A stretch of DNA of 15,989 nucleotides, from positions 1 to 15,989 of the forward strand of contig JANYEU010000456.1 of assembly GCA_025362915.1 (NCBI GenBank). The letters are read 5' to 3'. The position numbers were made by a program, and so were the translations under genes. Positions 13,550 to 15,989 of this stretch are shown here, one piece after another. How positions within the stretch are numbered: the stretch's first letter is position 1; each line of letters begins with the position of its first letter. The notes under the pieces were generated by a model. That model did not search any database and was not told where the DNA came from. It was given only the letters and a program-made list of their open reading frames with translations. This stretch comes from Chitinophagaceae bacterium. Lineage in GTDB: Bacteria; Bacteroidota; Bacteroidia; Chitinophagales; Chitinophagaceae.

Positions 13550-14176
13550 TTCGTCCCATTCCGCATTACACCGCTCAATAAAGTCTAAAATCTCTTCCCT
13601 GCCCTTATTTTTTGCAGCACTGGTTACAAAGCTTTGAGGAAGGAATTGCCATGTTTCGCGCATCGCATCCAAGAATGCTTTTACATTACGCTCTACCGCG
13701 CCTGGCTTTTCTTTGTCTGATTTGGTGAAAGCTATTGTAAAAGGTATTTGCCATTCGGCCAATTGGGTTAGAAATGCCAAGTCTTTTTTCTGTGGACTAT
13801 GACGGCTGTCAATCAATACAAAAACATTGATGAGGTTCTCTCTCTTGCGTAGATAATTTTCTATCATCTGCTCCCAACGGCGGCGTGTACTTTGCGAAAT
13901 GATTGCGTAGCCATAACCCGGCAAATCCACCAAGTTCCATTTCATCCTTGGTGCTTTAGGCCCAGAAGAGCTTTCTATGGCAAAATGATTTATCAACTGC
14001 GTCTTACCTGGAGATGCAGAAGTTTTTGCCAACTTTTGTTGCTTGCAAATGGAATTAATGAGCGATGATTTTCCCACATTGCTCCGACCTATAAAAGCAT
14101 ATTCGGGCCTATCGGGAGGAGGGCATTGGGCAACATCCGGGGAAGAGATAACGTAGGTAGCTGATATTATTTGCAT
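13535..14176 (-). CDS. engB: Ribosome biogenesis GTP-binding protein YsxC/EngB
   Basis: Small TRAFAC GTPase needed for large ribosomal subunit assembly, usually essential. The 213 residues contain G1 GRSNVGKSS (30-38), the SASPGKTQ switch region (53-60), G3 DLPGYGYA (84-91), G4 TKSD (151-154) and G5 TSAAK (185-189), all intact. The N-terminal MQIISATYVISSP and the length are normal. Its last residues, ESQKL, are encoded by the right arm of the inverted repeat element, so the element's insertion or growth probably replaced the original end. Near-consensus TATCTTTA (14181-14188, minus) lies just before the ATG, suggesting a very short leader. It is convergent with the YkuK-like gene and divergent from the MFS gene. 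Confidence 0.95.
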   Translation of the reverse strand: MQIISATYVISSPDVAQCPPPDRPEYAFIGRSNVGKSSLINSICKQQKLAKTSASPGKTQLINHFAIESSSGPKAPRMKWNLVDLPGYGYAIISQSTRRRWEQMIENYLRKRENLINVFVLIDSRHSPQKKDLAFLTQLAEWQIPFTIAFTKSDKEKPGAVERNVKAFLDAMRETWQFLPQSFVTSAAKNKGREEILDFIERCNAEWDESQKL

Positions 14177-14180
14177 CGTG

Positions 14181-14188
14181 TAAAGATA
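14181..14188 (-). promoter_or_regulatory. Candidate -7 element of engB
   Basis: On the minus strand the bases read TATCTTTA, one base off TAnnTTTG, 4 bases before the start codon at 14176. The implied transcript would be leaderless or nearly so. Confidence 0.3.
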
Positions 14189-14216
14189 GTGTTCTGAAAT
14201 TGGTTATAAGCCAAAG

Positions 14217-14228
14217 AGCAATATTGCT
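14217..14228. promoter_or_regulatory. 12-bp perfect palindrome between divergent engB and MFS genes
   Basis: AGCAATATTGCT is its own reverse complement. It sits in the 213-base divergent gap, 41 bases upstream of engB and 161 upstream of the MFS start, so it could be an operator. No regulator gene is adjacent and a chance occurrence is possible. Confidence 0.25.
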
Positions 14229-14389
14229 GGGTTATAGTATATTAATTTGACCATTCTCTCATAAAAAATCTTTGGTGTATTGATTCAACAAATGCCTGTG
14301 TGCTATCACATAAGAGTTGTATCGTATCATGAGATTTTATCAGCCCGATAAACTACAATGTAATATCATTGCATTTATTAATACAATTC

Positions 14390-15598
14390 ATGGCAAAAGA
14401 TAAAAAAGAAGCAGCCCTCGGCTTTATATTCATCACATTATTGATTGATATCATTGGCTTTGGTATCATTATACCCATACTTCCGCAGCTCATACAAAGC
14501 CTTACACATGGCACAGTAAGCCAAGCTTCCCGCTATGGGGGATTGTTGATTTTTGCTTATTCCCTCATGCAATTTATCTGTTCACCCATTATCGGCAACC
14601 TGAGCGACCAATACGGACGACGGCCTGTCTTACTCTGTTCCTTGTTTGGTTTTGGGATAGATTATTTGTTTCTGGCATTTGCCCCTTCTATCGGATGGCT
14701 ATTTGTGGGAAGGATGATTGCGGGAATCACAGGTGCAAGCATTACAACGGGATCCGCTTATATTTCAGACATTAGTACGCCCGAAAAGAAAGCCCAAAAC
14801 TTTGGGATGATTGGTGCCGCTTTTGGGTTGGGATTTATAATAGGGCCTGTATTGGGCGGGCAACTGGCACATTTTGGTGTGAGGATGCCATTTATTGGCG
14901 CAGCATGTTTATCACTGATAAATTGGTTGTATGGTTATTTTATTTTGCCAGAATCATTAAGTAAAGAAAATAGAAGACCTTTTGAATGGAAAAGGGCAAA
15001 TCCCATTGGCTCGTTGAAATTGCTGAATAAATACCCTGTTATTGCCGGATTGGTTATTTCTATTGCACTAATTTATGTGGCTTCCCATTCAGTTCAAACC
15101 ACCTGGAGTTATTACACAATAGAAAAATTTGGATGGACAAGCCGCATGGTAGGTAACTCTTTGGGTGTGGTAGGTATATGTGTAATGATTGTGCAGGGAT
15201 TATTGATTAGAAGAATTATCCCAAAACTTGGTCAGGAAAAGAGTGTTTATACAGGCCTTGCACTATATGCAGTAGGATTTGTTTTATTTGCCTTTGCCAC
15301 ACAAACATGGATGATGTTTGCTTTTACAGCCGTTTATTGCATGGGCGGTATTGCCATGCCATCCATACAAGGCATTATTTCTACACATGTACCACCCAAT
15401 GAACAAGGAGAATTGCAAGGTGCGTTGGCAAGCCTGATGAGTGCCACTTCCATCATTGGTCCATTAATCATGACAAATGCTTTTGCCTATTTCACTTCCT
15501 TGCAAGCACCTATTCATTTTGCAGGCGCACCCTTTATTGTGAGTGCGGTATTAACACTTATCAGTACCATATTGGCTTATAGAAGCCTTAAAAAATAG
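14390..15598 (+). CDS. TetA-like MFS efflux transporter (DHA1 type)
   Basis: Inner-membrane proton-coupled drug or metabolite exporter, 402 residues with about 12 hydrophobic segments. The N-terminal half has LLIDIIGFGIIIPILP (TM1), the MFS motif A GNLSDQYGRRPVLL in the TM2-TM3 loop, and GAAFGLGFIIGPVLGG, a motif C-like segment in TM5 that marks drug:H+ antiporters. This layout is that of the TCR/Tet family. The start is the ATG at 14390 (MAKDKKEAALGF); an upstream TTG at 14369 would add seven residues and is less likely. The substrate cannot be inferred, and tetracycline resistance should not be assumed. The stop codon TAG at 15596-15598 is part of the left arm of an inverted repeat. Confidence 0.9.
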   Translation: MAKDKKEAALGFIFITLLIDIIGFGIIIPILPQLIQSLTHGTVSQASRYGGLLIFAYSLMQFICSPIIGNLSDQYGRRPVLLCSLFGFGIDYLFLAFAPSIGWLFVGRMIAGITGASITTGSAYISDISTPEKKAQNFGMIGAAFGLGFIIGPVLGGQLAHFGVRMPFIGAACLSLINWLYGYFILPESLSKENRRPFEWKRANPIGSLKLLNKYPVIAGLVISIALIYVASHSVQTTWSYYTIEKFGWTSRMVGNSLGVVGICVMIVQGLLIRRIIPKLGQEKSVYTGLALYAVGFVLFAFATQTWMMFAFTAVYCMGGIAMPSIQGIISTHVPPNEQGELQGALASLMSATSIIGPLIMTNAFAYFTSLQAPIHFAGAPFIVSAVLTLISTILAYRSLKK

Positions 15599-15653
15599 TT
15601 GTTAGTGGTCTAGTTATTTATAATCTCCACCTAACCACTAATAACTAACAACT
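15597..15653. repeat. Inverted repeat between the MFS gene and truB
   Basis: The left arm AGTTGTTAGTGGT (15597-15609) begins inside the MFS stop codon. The right arm ACCACTA-ATAACTA-ACAACT (15634-15653) is its exact reverse complement apart from a 7-base insertion (ATAACTA) that looks like an internal duplication. It fills almost the whole 62-base gap and may act as a bidirectional stem. Confidence 0.7.
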
Positions 15654-15660
15654 CATAACT

Positions 15661-15989
15661 ATGCTTACATCTTTAACTGAATTTGCAGAAGGACAAGTTT
15701 TATTATTTGATAAACCAATAGGCTGGACAAGCTTTGATGTGGTACGAAAGATCCGTAACCTTATCAGGATAAAAAAGGTGGGTCATGCGGGTACGCTAGA
15801 TCCTTTGGCAACAGGGTTATTGATTGTTTGTACTGGTAAGTTTACCAAGAAGATAAACGAGTACATGGGCATGGAAAAAGAGTATGTGGGTACTTTTACC
15901 CTAGGTAGCACCACACCAAGCTACGACTTGGAAACAGAACCTGTGAACTTTAAGGATACTGCCCACCTTACTTTAGAAACCATTGAAGC
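15661..15989 (+). CDS. truB: tRNA pseudouridine-55 synthase, 5' part (runs off the window)
   Basis: Converts U55 in the T loop of tRNAs to pseudouridine; cytoplasmic. The visible 109 residues start MLTSLTEFAEGQVLLFDKP. GWTSFDVVRK (21-30) and KKVGHAGTLDPLATGLL (38-54) are the TruB signatures, with catalytic D47 in the GTLDPLA motif. KEYVGTFTLGSTTPSYDLE further on is the usual motif II region. The frame is still open at the window end, so the C-terminal half is missing only because of the window edge. The ATG follows the inverted repeat by 7 bases. Co-transcription with the MFS gene is possible because of the short gap. Confidence 0.93.
   Translation, partial: MLTSLTEFAEGQVLLFDKPIGWTSFDVVRKIRNLIRIKKVGHAGTLDPLATGLLIVCTGKFTKKINEYMGMEKEYVGTFTLGSTTPSYDLETEPVNFKDTAHLTLETIE

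Noticed and set aside
14297..14310. TGTG-N6-CACA resembling a CRP-type site upstream of the MFS gene
   Set aside because: The spacing is 6 rather than the 8 between TGTG and CACA in the CRP consensus, so it is not a proper match.
14369..14389. Upstream TTG start for the MFS transporter
   Set aside because: It adds only seven residues from AT-rich leader sequence; the ATG at 14390 gives a normal MFS N-terminus.

Overview
The window looks like a piece of a Bacteroidota chromosome, most likely from the Chitinophagaceae or a related sphingobacterial group. Supporting signs are AT-rich intergenic DNA, almost no Shine-Dalgarno sites, several upstream sequences matching the Bacteroidota -7 element TAnnTTTG (before lysC, mdh and the ARPP-1 gene), a Bacteroidota-type lipobox (FFFSC-K), and protein families in the forms usual for that phylum. 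The taxonomic call is inferred from these signs, not from a search.

Layout. At 1-237 is the 3' end of an unidentified gene whose reading frame runs out through a short tandem repeat. Next come lysC (aspartate kinase, 251-1570) with an intrinsic terminator, and cysM (cysteine synthase B, 1722-2603). On the minus strand follow a small lipoprotein (2668-3081) and, after about 530 bases without a convincing gene, a 1320-residue membrane-bound nonribosomal peptide synthetase (3614-7576). Between this and mdh (8258-9187, minus) lies a 21-bp tandem array of 13 units (7845-8117) flanked by two copies of a 34-nt hairpin repeat. Then come a thioredoxin-fold protein (9243-9857, minus), a divergent secreted ARPP-1-family protein (10033-10977), a NodB-type polysaccharide deacetylase (11109-11726), tatD (11966-12730), a YkuK-like RNase H-fold protein (12896-13369), engB/ysxC (13535-14176, minus), a TetA-like MFS exporter (14390-15598) and the first 329 bases of truB (15661 to the end).

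Most genes are housekeeping or stand-alone accessory genes, without a large operon. The standout is the 3614-7576 gene. It has an adenylation domain, a thiolation domain, and then six predicted membrane segments around three tandem hexapeptide-type soluble domains, with no classical condensation or thioesterase domain. That is the architecture and almost exactly the length of Streptomyces epsilon-poly-L-lysine synthetase (Pls). The hand-aligned substrate pocket contains an acidic residue (E212), as in domains that activate basic amino acids. A Bacteroidota Pls-type enzyme making an isopeptide-linked cationic homopolymer is the best candidate here for an undescribed system.

The second theme is intergenic repeats. 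Inverted-repeat elements sit directly against, or inside, the 3' ends of several genes: after the ARPP-1 gene, tatD and the MFS gene, and inside engB, where one arm encodes the last residues. The 21-bp array reads on the plus strand as 13 coiled-coil heptads with a conservative substitution pattern, yet it has no start codon, so it may be a broken gene or a minisatellite.
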